Below the pieces are notes generated by a model. The model made no database searches and was not told the DNA's origin. It worked only from the letters and a program-made list of their open reading frames with translations. A stretch of 64,000 nt of DNA. Origin: Pseudoduganella guangdongensis (lineage in GTDB: Bacteria > Pseudomonadota > Gammaproteobacteria > Burkholderiales > Burkholderiaceae_D). The DNA is taken from positions 1 to 64,000 of the forward strand of contig NZ_WWCJ01000001.1 of NCBI RefSeq assembly GCF_009857475.1, written 5' to 3'. Shown piece after piece: positions 43,083 through 53,880 of the stretch (positions are counted from its first letter, which is position 1; the number at the start of each line of letters is the position of its first letter). The translations under genes were made by a program, and so were the position numbers.

Positions 43083-43673
43083 ATGAATAAGACGATTATT
43101 TGCCCAAAGTGTTCGCATGTGCGTCCCAAGGATGCGACCAATCCCGAGTGGCAATGCCCTGCCTGTGGTGTTTGCTACGCCAAGGTGGGCAGCACGGAGA
43201 TTCCGCCGTCTGACGCGCACTTGCGTGAGCGGATGCGCCCAGCTCCGCAAGTTAAGGCGGTTGCTGGACAGGGCTGGAACCTTGGCTTGGTTGTCAAGGT
43301 GGCCCTGGTGGTCATGCTGGGCTGGGGCCTGAGTGTGGTCCTCAAGAATCGCCAGCCTGCTGCGGAGAGCGAAGAAGTTGAGGTCGTGGCTGCAGAGCGG
43401 GAGTCCGGTGCCGGCGTGGCGTTGGCGAATGCTGCCTTGCAGGTGTCTGCCGTCGATGCGGGCGTGCTGAAGGATCTGGGCGCCAAGCTTGAAGGCTCCT
43501 GCGCGCGCAACAAGTACGGCCTGTCCGAATCGGCCTGCGTTGATCGCGTGCGCCAGCGCGGCGACTTGTGTGCGAACCGGACGGCGGCCCAGTTCCCGGG
43601 GCAAATCGGCAATACCGACCGTATGCAGGAGATCATGCGCGTGTACGTCGACTGCATTTTCGAGCGGCGGTGA
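43083..43673 (+). CDS. Zinc-ribbon membrane protein of unknown function
   Basis: A 196-aa protein. The N-terminal zinc ribbon has C7 and C10 (ICPKC), C25 and C28 (CPAC), with C31 nearby. A single transmembrane helix follows at about 65-83 (LVVKVALVVMLGWGLSVV), then a periplasmic domain with three cysteines that could pair (in EGSCARN, ESACVD and GDLCANR). Its topology is ribbon inside, domain outside. Similar N-terminal ribbons head redox-domain proteins in related bacteria, which fits the glutaredoxin-like fragment just upstream. Confidence 0.8.
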   Translation: MNKTIICPKCSHVRPKDATNPEWQCPACGVCYAKVGSTEIPPSDAHLRERMRPAPQVKAVAGQGWNLGLVVKVALVVMLGWGLSVVLKNRQPAAESEEVEVVAAERESGAGVALANAALQVSAVDAGVLKDLGAKLEGSCARNKYGLSESACVDRVRQRGDLCANRTAAQFPGQIGNTDRMQEIMRVYVDCIFERR

Positions 43674-43735
43674 CTTGCCGGGGCTACCCGGTGCGAGAAT
43701 TTGTGCGCTTGAATCAGGCAATGCGGCGGGGGCAA

Positions 43736-45823
43736 TCAGACCTTAAGGAACTCCTCGCGGCCGCCGAGCCAGCGTTCAAGGTGGGCTTCCACCGTGGCTT
43801 TGTTGGCGGGCGTGGCTTCGTGCAGCAGGGCGTGGGCGACGTCGCGGGCCTGGTCGACCAGCCAACCGTCGGTTTCCAAATCGGCGAAGCGCAGCATGGC
43901 CTGGCCGGACTGGCGCGAGCCGAGGAATTCGCCGGGGCCGCGGATTTCCAGGTCGCGGCGCGCGATCTCAAAGCCGTCCGTGGTTTCGCGCATGGTCATC
44001 AGGCGCTGTTTGGCGATCGGGCCGAGCGGGCTTTGATATAGGAGCAGGCAGACCGAGGCCGCCGAGCCCCGGCCAACGCGCCCGCGTAGCTGGTGCAGCT
44101 GCGACAGGCCGAAGCGTTCGGCGTGCTCGATCACCATCAGCGAGGAGTTCGGCACGTCGACGCCCACCTCGATCACGGTAGTGGCGACCAGCACGTGGAT
44201 GTCGCCGGCGGCAAAGGCGTCCATCACGTCGGCTTTCTCGGCGGGCTTGAGGCGGCCGTGCACCAGGCCGACGCGCAAGTCGGGCAGGGCGGCGGCCAGC
44301 GTTTCGTAGGTTTCGGTGGCGGTCTGCAGCTGCAGCGCCTCCGATTCTTCGATCAAGGGGCAGACCCAGTAGGCCTGGCGGCCTTCCAGCGCGGCGGCGT
44401 GCACGCGCGCGATCACTTCGTCGCGCCGGTTCTGGTCGACCACGGCCGTGACAATCGGCGTGCGGCCGGGCGGCAGTTCGTCGATCACCGACACTTCGAG
44501 GTCGGCGTAGTAGGTCATGGCCAGCGTGCGTGGGATCGGGGTGGCGGACATCATCAGCTGGTGCGGCACGTTGTCGCCATTGCCTTTGTTGCGCAAGGTC
44601 AGGCGCTGGCCGACGCCGAAGCGGTGCTGTTCGTCGACAATGATCAGGCCCAGTTTTGCGAACTGCACGGCGTCCTGGATGATGGCATGGGTGCCGATCA
44701 CCAATTGCGCTTCACCCGATTCCACCAGCGCGTAGGCGGCTTCCTTTTCTTTCTTTTTCAGGCTGCCGGTCAGCCAGGCGACCTTCACGCCCAGCGGCTC
44801 CAGCCAGGCAGCGATCTTGCGGAAGTGCTGGTCGGCCAGGATTTCGGTCGGCGCCATCAGGGCGGCCTGGTAGCCGCTGTCGATCGCCTGCGCGGCGGCC
44901 AGCGCGGCGACGATGGTCTTGCCGCTGCCGACATCGCCCTGCAGCAGGCGCTGCATGGGGTAGGGCTGTTTGATGTCGGCGCGGATTTCCTTCAGCACGC
45001 GTTGCTGGGCCTTGGTCAGCTTGAATGGCAGCGAGGCTTCGAAGGCGGCCGATAAGCTGCCGGCTTTGCCCAGCACGGCGGCGCCCTTGGCGCGGCGTGC
45101 GCGCTGGGCCCGTTTCAGCGACAGCTGCTGCGCCAGCAGTTCGTCGAACTTGACGCGCGTCCAGGCCGGGTGGGTGCGGTCGATCAGGGCGTTCTCGTCG
45201 ATTTGCGCGGGCGGGTAGTGCAGGGTGCGCACGGCGGTTTCCAGCGGGTGCAGGCGCAGGGATTGCAGGATTTCCGGCGGCAGGGTGTCGGTCCAGTCCA
45301 CGCGCTTCATCGCGTCCGCGATCGCGCGCCGCAGCACCAGTTGCGACAGGCCTTCGCCGGACGGGTAGACCGGCGTGAGCGAGGTTGGCAGCGGTGCGCC
45401 TTCGTTCACGATCTTGTAGGCCGGGTGCACCATCTCGGCGCCGAAGAAGCCGTGCCGCACTTCGCCGCGCGCCCGCACGCGGGTGCCTTCGGCCAGTTGC
45501 TTGGTCTGGCTGCCGTAGAAGTTCATGAAGCGCAGCTGGATATCGCCCGTCTCGTCGGCGATATGCACCAGCAACTGGCGCCGTGGCTTGTAGGCGATTT
45601 CGTTGGAGGTGACCACGCCTTCCACCTGCGACACTTCGCCGCCGCGCATGCAGGCTTCGCGCACGGTCAGGACCTCGGTCTCATCCTCGTAGCGCATGGG
45701 GAGGTGCAGCGCCAGGTCCATGTCCGAGCGCAGGCCAAGCTTGGCGAGCTTGCTCTCGGCGGTGGCGGCGGGTTTTTTAGCTGCGGCAGGCTTCTTTTGC
45801 TTCGTTTCCGGCATGTTGGGCAT
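43736..45823 (-). CDS. recG: ATP-dependent DNA helicase RecG
   Basis: A 695-aa superfamily 2 helicase. An N-terminal wedge/OB domain (about 30-220) contains LALHLPMRYED. The helicase motifs follow: GDVGSGKT (Walker A), DEQHRFGV (Walker B/motif II), MMSATPIPRTL (motif III), LVATTVIEVGVDVP and QLRGRVGRG. It regresses stalled forks and resolves branched DNA. The first 20 residues are a Lys/Ala-rich low-complexity extension; ATG at 45814 is an alternative start. It diverges from queA across about 210 bases in which no gene was seen. Confidence 0.96.
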   Translation of the reverse strand: MPNMPETKQKKPAAAKKPAATAESKLAKLGLRSDMDLALHLPMRYEDETEVLTVREACMRGGEVSQVEGVVTSNEIAYKPRRQLLVHIADETGDIQLRFMNFYGSQTKQLAEGTRVRARGEVRHGFFGAEMVHPAYKIVNEGAPLPTSLTPVYPSGEGLSQLVLRRAIADAMKRVDWTDTLPPEILQSLRLHPLETAVRTLHYPPAQIDENALIDRTHPAWTRVKFDELLAQQLSLKRAQRARRAKGAAVLGKAGSLSAAFEASLPFKLTKAQQRVLKEIRADIKQPYPMQRLLQGDVGSGKTIVAALAAAQAIDSGYQAALMAPTEILADQHFRKIAAWLEPLGVKVAWLTGSLKKKEKEAAYALVESGEAQLVIGTHAIIQDAVQFAKLGLIIVDEQHRFGVGQRLTLRNKGNGDNVPHQLMMSATPIPRTLAMTYYADLEVSVIDELPPGRTPIVTAVVDQNRRDEVIARVHAAALEGRQAYWVCPLIEESEALQLQTATETYETLAAALPDLRVGLVHGRLKPAEKADVMDAFAAGDIHVLVATTVIEVGVDVPNSSLMVIEHAERFGLSQLHQLRGRVGRGSAASVCLLLYQSPLGPIAKQRLMTMRETTDGFEIARRDLEIRGPGEFLGSRQSGQAMLRFADLETDGWLVDQARDVAHALLHEATPANKATVEAHLERWLGGREEFLKV

Positions 45824-46035
45824 GGTATGAACACCAGGCTTGGATTCTAACCCGGTTGCTGGCGCCCGTGGCTGGCATTGGCAATTGCCCGGCAGCGGGA
45901 ACCGGCCGCAGCGGGGCGGGCGGCGCGGTTCCGGGCCGGTTTATCGGGCGTGACGGGCAAATAGGCGCTTTTTGCGTGAAATTTGGGCAAATGCCGTAAA
46001 ATAGAGGGTTGCCCAACAGTTTTAGTAGTCCGTCA

Positions 46036-47061
46036 ATGTACTCGCTATCCGATTTCGATTTCCATCTGCCGCCAGAGCGTATTGCGCAATTCCCTCTGCC
46101 GGACCGCAGCGCGTCGCGCCTCCTGCATGTGGACGGCAAGACCCTGCACGACCGCCAATTCACCGACATCATCGACCAGCTGCAGGCTGGCGACCTGCTG
46201 GTGATGAACAATACGCGCGTGCTGAAGGCCCGATTCTTCGGCGTCAAGGACAGCGGCGGCAAGGTGGAAGCGCTGGTGGAGCGCGTCCTGGACACCCGTA
46301 CCGTGCTGGCCCAGCTGCGCGCCTCGAAGTCGCCCGGCCCGGGCGTGAAGATCCGCCTGGCCGACGCTTTCGACGTCACGGTTGGCGAGCGCGCCGGCGA
46401 ATTCTTCACCCTGCACTTCGATGCCGACGTGTTCGACCTGATCGAGCAGTACGGCCGCCTGCCGCTGCCGCCCTATATCGAGCATGCGCCGGGCGAAGTG
46501 GACGAGACCCGCTACCAGACCGTTTTCAACAAGGTGCCGGGCGCCGTGGCCGCGCCGACCGCCGGCCTGCACTTCGATGAGCCGCTGCTGGAGAAGCTGC
46601 GCGCCAAGGGCGTCAAGTTCGCCTATGTGACCCTGCACGTGGGCGCCGGCACCTTCCAGCCGGTGCGCACCGAGAACCTGGCCGAGCACAAGATGCATAC
46701 CGAGTGGTACACCATGCCGCAGGAAACCGTGGATGCTGTGCGCGAAGCACGTGCTGCCGGCCGCGATGTGGTGGCGGTGGGCACGACCTCGCTGCGCGCG
46801 CTGGAATCGGCTTCGCAGGGCGGCGCCCTGGAAGCGGGCAGCGGCGACACCAACCTGTTCATCACGCCGGGCTACCAGTTCAAGACCGTGACCCGCCTGA
46901 TCACCAATTTCCACCTGCCGAAGTCCACCCTGCTGATGCTGGTGAGCGCCTTCGCAGGCTTTACCGAGATCCGCCACGCCTACCAGCACGCGATCGCGAA
47001 CGAATATCGCTTCTTCAGTTATGGCGATGCCATGCTGCTGACGACGCAGAACCGAGCTTAA
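46036..47061 (+). CDS. queA: S-adenosylmethionine:tRNA ribosyltransferase-isomerase
   Basis: A 341-aa QueA, which transfers and isomerises ribose from SAM onto preQ1-tRNA to make epoxyqueuosine. Family features include [17 protein letters not shown] at the N-terminus, [32 protein letters not shown]-like [11 protein letters not shown], and [11 protein letters not shown] near the end. The ATG at 46036 starts the conserved N-terminus. It is followed nine bases later by tgt, the preceding enzyme of the same pathway. Confidence 0.96.
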   Translation: MYSLSDFDFHLPPERIAQFPLPDRSASRLLHVDGKTLHDRQFTDIIDQLQAGDLLVMNNTRVLKARFFGVKDSGGKVEALVERVLDTRTVLAQLRASKSPGPGVKIRLADAFDVTVGERAGEFFTLHFDADVFDLIEQYGRLPLPPYIEHAPGEVDETRYQTVFNKVPGAVAAPTAGLHFDEPLLEKLRAKGVKFAYVTLHVGAGTFQPVRTENLAEHKMHTEWYTMPQETVDAVREARAAGRDVVAVGTTSLRALESASQGGALEAGSGDTNLFITPGYQFKTVTRLITNFHLPKSTLLMLVSAFAGFTEIRHAYQHAIANEYRFFSYGDAMLLTTQNRA

Positions 47062-48210
<1,149 letters not shown>

Positions 48211-48224
48211 ATCCTGGCCAGTCG

Positions 48225-48268
48225 CCTATATATAGGTGGGCAACCGAGGCGGTGCTAGAATACACCGC
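48225..48268 (+). promoter_or_regulatory. Palindromic promoter-like region before yajC
   Basis: The gap between tgt and yajC contains the perfect palindrome CCTATATATAGG at 48225-48236. An inverted repeat GCGGTG/CACCGC at 48249-48268 follows, whose loop carries a possible -10 element TAGAAT (48256-48261). No clear -35 is visible. This could be an internal promoter for yajC-secDF. Confidence 0.35.
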
Positions 48269-48303
48269 TTGATTTTTACCTAACTTAAGAATTTGGAGTC
48301 ACC

Positions 48304-48633
48304 GTGTTCATTTCCAACGCATACGCCCAATCCGCCGCTGCCGACGCAGGCATGATGGGCAACCTGGGTACTTTCCTGCCACTGATCCTGATGTTCGTGG
48401 TTATGTACTTCCTGATGATCCGCCCGCAGCAAAAGCGCGCGAAAGAGCAGAAAGCCATGATGGAAGCCCTGGCCAAGGGTGATGAAGTTGTCACCATTGG
48501 CGGCATCCTGGGCAAAGTGTCCAAAGTGACCGATCAGCACGTGACCATCGAAGTTGCCACCGGCACCGAGATCGTAGTGCAAAAGCATGCCGTGTCCTCC
48601 CTGCTGCCGAAAGGCACCCTGAAGGGCCTGTAA
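48304..48633 (+). CDS. yajC: Preprotein translocase subunit YajC
   Basis: A 109-aa inner-membrane accessory subunit of the SecDF-YajC complex. A single transmembrane helix (about 21-40) ends in the conserved IRPQQKRAKEQ, followed by MMEALAKGDEVVTIGGILGKV. It starts with GTG preceded by TTGGAGTC. A strong hairpin follows its stop before secD. Confidence 0.95.
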   Translation: MFISNAYAQSAAADAGMMGNLGTFLPLILMFVVMYFLMIRPQQKRAKEQKAMMEALAKGDEVVTIGGILGKVSKVTDQHVTIEVATGTEIVVQKHAVSSLLPKGTLKGL

Positions 48634-48642
48634 TGCATGGCG

Positions 48643-48668
48643 CGGGCAGCTTGTGCTGCCCGTTTTTG
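48643..48668 (+). terminator. Hairpin with T tract between yajC and secD
   Basis: CGGGCAGC at 48643-48650 pairs perfectly with GCTGCCCG at 48655-48662 around TTGT and is followed by five T residues. It lies inside the yajC-secD-secF unit, so it probably reduces rather than stops transcription into secD. Confidence 0.75.
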
Positions 48669-48690
48669 TATTGCCTGAACATTCAAGACT

Positions 48691-50547
48691 ATGAATCGCT
48701 ATCCTGTCTGGAAATACATCCTCATTGTCGTGGTGGTGCTGCTTGGCGCCCTGTACACGGCACCTAATTACTTCGGCCAGACGCCTGCGCTGCAGGTCAC
48801 CAGCGGCAAGTCTACTGTCAAAGTGACCAGCGCCCTCGCCACCCAGGTGGAAGAGCTGCTGAAGAAGGACAACATCAAAACCGACGGCGTGGCCGTCGAC
48901 GGTTCCGGCCTGCACGCTTCCGTGCGCGCCCGCTTTGCCGATACCGACACCCAGTTCAAGGCGCGCCTGGCGCTGGAGAAGGGCCTGAATTCCGATCCGA
49001 ACGACCCGACCTATATCGTCACGGTCAACCTGGTATCGAACACCCCGCAATGGATGCAATCGCTGCACGCCCTGCCCATGTACCTGGGCCTGGACCTGCG
49101 CGGCGGCGTGCACTTCCTGATGCAGGTGGACACCAAGGCCGCGTTGACCAAGCGTATCCAGGGCATGCAGGCGGCGATCAAGTCCCAGCTGCGCGACAAG
49201 AACGTGCGTGCGGTGGTCGATCGCTCGGGCGACACCATCGTGGTCAAGTTCCGTGATGATGCGACCCGCCAGCAAGGCAAGAAAATCATCCTGGATCAGC
49301 AGCCGGACCTGAACCTGGCGGAAACCGCGGAAGGCGACGAGCTGCGCCTGGTCGCCAGCCTGAAACCGGCTGCGCTGAAAGCCACCCTGGACAACGGCGT
49401 GCAGCAGAATATCGCCACCCTGGGTAAGCGCGTGAACGAACTGGGCGTGACCGAGCCGATCATCCAGCAGCAAGGCCCTGACCGTATCGTGGTGCAGCTG
49501 CCAGGCGTGCAGGATGCCGCGCGCGCCAAGGACATCATCGGCCGTACCGCCACCCTGGAAATCCGCATGGTCGACGAAAGCGTGACCCCGGGTACCGAAC
49601 TGTCCGCATCCATCCCGTACAACTCCGAGCTGTTCACCGCCGGTAAAGGCACCCCTGTGGTGCTGTACAAAGACGTGGTGCTGACCGGTGACTACATCTC
49701 CAGCGCTACCGCCAGCTTCGACCAGAACCAGCAGCCTGCCGTCAGCATCGACCTGAACGGCGACGGCGGCCGCAAGATGCGCGAAGCGACCCGCGACCGC
49801 GTCGGCAAGAAGATGGCCATCGTGCTGTGGGAAAAGAAGAAAGCCGAAGTGCTGTCGGTGGCGACCATCCAGGAAGAATTGGGCAGCCGCTTCAACATCA
49901 CCGGCATGGGCAGCATGGAAAACTCGGCTGAACTGGCGCTGCTGCTGCGCGCCGGCGCGCTGTACGCCCCGATGGAAGTGATCGAACAGCGTACCGTCGG
50001 TCCTGCACTGGGCGCCGAGAACATCAAGAAGGGCTTCTACTCCACGATGTACGGCTTTGCCGCCATCGCGGTGTTCATGATCATCTACTACATGATGTTC
50101 GGCTTCTTCTCGGTGCTGGCGCTGGCCGTCAACCTGCTGCTGCTGATCGCCATCCTGTCGCTGCTGCAGGCCACCCTGACATTGCCGGGTATCGCCGCAA
50201 TTGCGCTGGCGCTGGGTATGGCGATTGACGCCAACGTGCTGATTAATGAACGCATACGCGAGGAATTGCGCAACGGGGCCAACCCGCAGGCCGCGATTTC
50301 CGCCGGCTTCGAGCACGCCTGGCACACCATCCTGGACTCCAACGTGACCACCCTGATCGTGGGTATCGCGCTGCTGGTGTTCGGTTCCGGTGCGGTGCGC
50401 GGCTTCGCCGTGGTGCACAGCCTGGGTATTTTGACTTCGATGTTCTCCGCAGTCTTCGTTTCGCGCGGCGTGGTGAACCTGTGGTACGGCCGTAAGAAGA
50501 AGCTGCAGTCGCTCTCTATCGGCACCGTATGGAAACCAGCCAACTAA
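48691..50547 (+). CDS. secD: Protein translocase subunit SecD
   Basis: A 618-aa inner-membrane protein. TM1 is at about 8-25. A large periplasmic domain follows with the D1 motif LGLDLRGGVHFLMQVD, and five more helices lie at the C-terminus, including AIALALGMAIDANVLINERIREEL (proton-path Asp). With SecF it uses the proton motive force to finish protein export. It is followed ten bases later by secF. Confidence 0.97.
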   Translation: MNRYPVWKYILIVVVVLLGALYTAPNYFGQTPALQVTSGKSTVKVTSALATQVEELLKKDNIKTDGVAVDGSGLHASVRARFADTDTQFKARLALEKGLNSDPNDPTYIVTVNLVSNTPQWMQSLHALPMYLGLDLRGGVHFLMQVDTKAALTKRIQGMQAAIKSQLRDKNVRAVVDRSGDTIVVKFRDDATRQQGKKIILDQQPDLNLAETAEGDELRLVASLKPAALKATLDNGVQQNIATLGKRVNELGVTEPIIQQQGPDRIVVQLPGVQDAARAKDIIGRTATLEIRMVDESVTPGTELSASIPYNSELFTAGKGTPVVLYKDVVLTGDYISSATASFDQNQQPAVSIDLNGDGGRKMREATRDRVGKKMAIVLWEKKKAEVLSVATIQEELGSRFNITGMGSMENSAELALLLRAGALYAPMEVIEQRTVGPALGAENIKKGFYSTMYGFAAIAVFMIIYYMMFGFFSVLALAVNLLLLIAILSLLQATLTLPGIAAIALALGMAIDANVLINERIREELRNGANPQAAISAGFEHAWHTILDSNVTTLIVGIALLVFGSGAVRGFAVVHSLGILTSMFSAVFVSRGVVNLWYGRKKKLQSLSIGTVWKPAN

Positions 50548-50557
50548 GGAAATAGAG

Positions 50558-51577
50558 ATGGAATTTTTCCGCATCCGTAAAGACATCCCGTTCATGCGGC
50601 ACGCGTTGATCTTCAACATCGTGTCGATGCTGACCTTCGTGGCAGCCGTGTACTTCCTGGTCACCAAGCAGCTGCACTTCTCGGTGGAGTTCACCGGCGG
50701 CACCGTGATGGAAGTGAAGTACGCGCAGGCAGCCAATCTGGAAAAGGTGCGCGCCACCCTGACCGGCCTGGGCTACCACCCTGAGGTGTCGGCCATCGAC
50801 ACCGCGCGCGACGCCATGATCCGCCTGCCGAATGCCGCCGGCACCAGCGCCGCCGACACCGCAGCGCGCGTGTTCGGCGAGCTGTGCAAGGCCGAGCAAG
50901 GTACCGTCAAGCAGATCGACAAAGTCACCGACAAGGGCGCGCACGAGATGAAGAGCGCCTGTATCCACGCCGACGGCAGCGAAGGCGTGGCGCTGCAGAA
51001 GGTGGAATTCGTCGGCCCGCAGGTCGGCGAAGAACTGGCGCAGAACGGCCTGAACGCCCTGATCATGGTGGTGGTGGGCGTGATGATCTACCTGGCCATC
51101 CGCTTCGAATGGAAATTCGCAGTGGCCGCCATCGTGGCGAACTTGCACGACGTGGTGATCATCCTTGGCTTCTTCGCCTTCTTCGAATGGGAATTCTCGC
51201 TGACCGTGCTGGCCGCCGTGCTGGCGGTGCTGGGTTACTCGGTCAACGAATCGGTGGTTATCTTCGACCGTATCCGCGAGAACTTCCGCAAGCAGCGCAA
51301 GATGACCGTGCATGAAGTGATCGACAACGCGATCACCTCCACCATCTCGCGTACCATCATCACCCACGGCTGCACCCAGCTGATGGTGCTGTCGATGCTG
51401 TTCCTGGGCGGCCCGACCCTGCATTACTTCGCAATCGCGCTGACCATCGGTATCTGCTTCGGTATTTACTCCTCCGTGTTCGTGGCAGCCGCCGTGGCCA
51501 TGTGGCTGGGCGTGAAGCGCGAAGACCTGATCAAGCCGATCAAAGAGAAAGACGAAACCGACGGCGCCGTCGTTTAA
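50558..51577 (+). CDS. secF: Protein translocase subunit SecF
   Basis: A 339-aa partner of SecD with six transmembrane helices. Recognisable motifs are FSVEFTGGTVMEV in the first periplasmic part, and GYSVNESVVIFDRIREN with SRTIITHGCTQLMVLSMLFLGG in the membrane core. An AAATAGAG ribosome site precedes the ATG. It ends the queA-tgt-yajC-secDF cluster at a bidirectional terminator. Confidence 0.97.
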   Translation: MEFFRIRKDIPFMRHALIFNIVSMLTFVAAVYFLVTKQLHFSVEFTGGTVMEVKYAQAANLEKVRATLTGLGYHPEVSAIDTARDAMIRLPNAAGTSAADTAARVFGELCKAEQGTVKQIDKVTDKGAHEMKSACIHADGSEGVALQKVEFVGPQVGEELAQNGLNALIMVVVGVMIYLAIRFEWKFAVAAIVANLHDVVIILGFFAFFEWEFSLTVLAAVLAVLGYSVNESVVIFDRIRENFRKQRKMTVHEVIDNAITSTISRTIITHGCTQLMVLSMLFLGGPTLHYFAIALTIGICFGIYSSVFVAAAVAMWLGVKREDLIKPIKEKDETDGAVV

Positions 51578-51598
51578 GCGCAGTCCTTCGCCCCTCTG

Positions 51599-51630
51599 TA
51601 AAAAGCAGCCCTAACCGGCTGCTTTTTTTA
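51599..51630. terminator. Bidirectional terminator shared by secF and gntK
   Basis: AAAAGCAGCC at 51601-51610 pairs with GGCTGCTTTT at 51617-51626, flanked by A and T runs on both sides. The stop codon of the leftward gluconokinase gene (51611-51613) falls in the loop. Confidence 0.92.
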
Positions 51631-52108
51631 TGGCCGCGACCAGTTCGGCAGGCGCGTCCTGCGCGTCGAGCGTCAGGCCGGCTTCGTCCGGCTGCAGGGG
51701 TTCGAGCGCGGCCAGCTGGCTGTCCAGCAGGGCGACCGGCATGAAGTGGCTGCCGCGCGCTTGCATGCGCTGGGCGAATAGTTCGCGCGCGCCGTGGATG
51801 TGGGCGAAGCGCAGGCCGGGGTCGGCGGCGCGCAGGCGGTCGCGGTAGCGGCGGCGCAGGGCGGAGCAGGAGAGCACCAGCCCTTGCCCGGCGACGGCGG
51901 CGGCGCTGATCTCGGCGGCCAGGCTGGACAGCCATGCGGCGCGGTCGGCGTCGGTCAGGGGCACCCCGGCGCGCATCTTGGCGATGTTGGCGGGGCAGTG
52001 GTAGTCGTCGCCCTCCACGAAGCGCACACCCAGCGCCTCGGCCAGGGCGGCGCCGACCGAGCTTTTACCGCTGCCGCTCACGCCCATCACCACCCAGCGT
52101 GCGCTCAT
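51611..52108 (-). CDS. gntK: Gluconokinase
   Basis: A 165-aa P-loop kinase phosphorylating gluconate to 6-phosphogluconate. The P-loop GVSGSGKSS is at 9-17. Typical gluconokinase motifs EGDDYHCPANIAKMRAGVPLTD-like (first 20 residues shown in EGDDYHCPANIAKM) and VLSCSALRRRYRD follow, with GSHFMPVALLDSQ later. It overlaps the regulator gene by four bases (ATGA), so regulator and kinase form one transcript. No gluconate permease is beside it. Confidence 0.94.
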   Translation of the reverse strand: MSARWVVMGVSGSGKSSVGAALAEALGVRFVEGDDYHCPANIAKMRAGVPLTDADRAAWLSSLAAEISAAAVAGQGLVLSCSALRRRYRDRLRAADPGLRFAHIHGARELFAQRMQARGSHFMPVALLDSQLAALEPLQPDEAGLTLDAQDAPAELVAAIKKAAG

Positions 52109-53133
52109 GCGCTTTCCCGCGCCATCAAGGTGAAGCCCAGGTCGATGCGCTGCGCCGCCACCTCGCTGCCGCGGATGCTGGCCAGCAGCAGGCTGGCGGC
52201 TTCAAAGCCGGTCTGGTACAGCGGCGTGCCGACCGTGGTCACCGAGGGCTTCATCCAGGCCGAGGCGGGCAGGTCGTTGAAGCCGCCAATGGCCAGTTGC
52301 TCGGGCACGCTGATGCCGCGCCGCTGGCATTGGAAGATGGCGCCGTGCGCCAGGTCGTCGTTGCAGCAGAAGATCGCGTCCAGCTCGGGCACTTTGGCCA
52401 GCATGCGTCCCAGCAGCTCGGCGCCGAGGGCGATGGTGGAAGGTTCCGGCACCAGCAGCTCGAGCGCGGGATCGGCCAGGCCGGCCTCGCGCATCGCCTT
52501 GCGGTAGCCTTCGGCGCGCCGCAGGGTGCGCTCGTCGAGCTGGGCGGCCATGTAGCCGATGCGCTTGCGGCCTTTGTCCAGCAGGTAGCGCGTCATGGCG
52601 TAGCCGGCGTCCACTTGCGAGAAACCGACCGACATCGCGCCCGGCTCCGGCGACAGGTCCATCATCGACACCACCGGCACGCGCGAGGTGGCCAGCATCT
52701 GCTGCACGCGCGGGCTGTGCGTCAGGCCGGACAGCAAGATGCCGTCCGGGTTCGACTGCATATAGGCGAACAGCAGCTTTTCTTCCTCCGCATCGGAGTA
52801 GCGCGTATTGCCGATCAGGATCTGGTAGTTGCAGGGATCGAGCGCGTCCTGGATGCCGGCCAGCACCGCCGTGAACACGGCGTTGGAGAGCGACGGCACC
52901 AGCACCGCAATCACCTTCGATTGCGCCGAGGCCAGGGCGCGCGCGGCGCGGTTGGGCACATAGCCTAGTTCCAGGATCGCCTTGTCCACGCGCTCGCGCA
53001 AGGTGGCCGACACCAGTTCCGGCTGGTTGATGGCGCGCGACGCGGTCATCGGCGCCACGCCGGCGTGCGCGGCAACTTCTGAGAGGGTGACCTTGCCGAG
53101 TGCTCGGCTCTTGGTAGTGGGACTCTTGCTCAT
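52105..53133 (-). CDS. gntR: LacI-family repressor of gluconate metabolism (GntR-type)
   Basis: A 342-aa LacI-family regulator. The helix-turn-helix VTLSEVAAHAGVAPMTASRA (15-34) and hinge are followed by a periplasmic-binding-like effector domain (SKVIAVLVPSLSNAVFTAVL, LLSGLTHSPR, GYMAAQLDERTLRR, AIGGFNDLPA). Assignment to gluconate control rests on the four-base overlap with gntK and family likeness to GntR of E. coli. It diverges from a WYL regulator gene with 51 bases between starts, where autoregulation would act. Confidence 0.88.
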   Translation of the reverse strand: MSKSPTTKSRALGKVTLSEVAAHAGVAPMTASRAINQPELVSATLRERVDKAILELGYVPNRAARALASAQSKVIAVLVPSLSNAVFTAVLAGIQDALDPCNYQILIGNTRYSDAEEEKLLFAYMQSNPDGILLSGLTHSPRVQQMLATSRVPVVSMMDLSPEPGAMSVGFSQVDAGYAMTRYLLDKGRKRIGYMAAQLDERTLRRAEGYRKAMREAGLADPALELLVPEPSTIALGAELLGRMLAKVPELDAIFCCNDDLAHGAIFQCQRRGISVPEQLAIGGFNDLPASAWMKPSVTTVGTPLYQTGFEAASLLLASIRGSEVAAQRIDLGFTLMARESA

Positions 53134-53184
53134 GCGGGAATTATAACTATGTTAAGCTGCTGGCCTCTCAAAAAAGGAGCCCCG

Positions 53185-53880
53185 ATGAGCCGTACCGGCC
53201 GCCTGTTCCAATTGATGGATGCCATGCGCGGCAGTCGCCGTCCCGTGACCGCGGCGGCACTGGCCGAGCAACTGGGCGTCTCCGAGCGCACCATTTACCG
53301 CGATATGCAAACGCTGGCCGAACTGGGCGCGCCGGTGGAGGGCTCGGCCGGCCTGGGCTACCTGCTGCGCAGCGGCTTCTTCCTGCCGCCGCTGATGTTC
53401 GATGTCGATGAACTGGAAGCGCTGGTGCTGGGCGCGCGCTGGGTGCGGCGCCAGGGTGATCCGGTGCTGGCGCAAGCTGCCGCCAATGCGCTGGCCAAAA
53501 TCGCCACCGCCACGCCCAACGATTTGCGCGACGATATGGCCGACACCAGCCTGTGGGTGCCGCTGGGGCGCGACGCTCCCGAGCATGATGAATTCGTGCA
53601 GCCGGCGCGCGAGGCGATCCGGCGCCAGCACAAGATGCGCATCCATTACCGCGACGAGAATGGCGCCACCTCGGAACGCACGGTGTGGCCGTTTGCGCTG
53701 GCGTTCTTCGAAGGCCGCCGCCTGCTGGCCGCCTGGTGCGAGATGCGCAAGGCGAATCGCCACTTCCGCATCGACCGCATCGCGCAGGCCGAGGCGCTTG
53801 CGGAACGCTATCCAACGCCGCGTCATGCCTTGCTCAAGGTGTGGCGAGAAGAAAATGCGATCAAGGATGGCGACTACTGA
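53185..53880 (+). CDS. YafY-type HTH-WYL transcriptional regulator
   Basis: A 231-aa regulator with an N-terminal HTH_11 domain (GRLFQLMDAMR, then LAEQLGVSERTIYRDMQTL). A C-terminal WYL domain (about 138-215; KMRIHYRDENG, TVWPFALAFFEGRRLLAAW) is a ligand-sensing fold. The ATG at 53185 with AAAGGAG upstream was chosen over 53149. Its stop codon is part of an inverted repeat, and a GST gene follows 64 bases later, suggesting that it controls the GST. Confidence 0.88.
   Translation: MSRTGRLFQLMDAMRGSRRPVTAAALAEQLGVSERTIYRDMQTLAELGAPVEGSAGLGYLLRSGFFLPPLMFDVDELEALVLGARWVRRQGDPVLAQAAANALAKIATATPNDLRDDMADTSLWVPLGRDAPEHDEFVQPAREAIRRQHKMRIHYRDENGATSERTVWPFALAFFEGRRLLAAWCEMRKANRHFRIDRIAQAEALAERYPTPRHALLKVWREENAIKDGDY

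Noticed and set aside
45824..46035. Small RNA or extra gene in the recG-queA gap
   Set aside because: About 210 bases with no coherent frame, no strong hairpin with T run and no tRNA-like fold. Only promoter sequences are expected.
48280..50757. 825-codon leftward open frame opposite yajC and secD
   Set aside because: SecD and YajC are unmistakable on the plus strand. The antisense product is His/Gln-rich low-complexity sequence.
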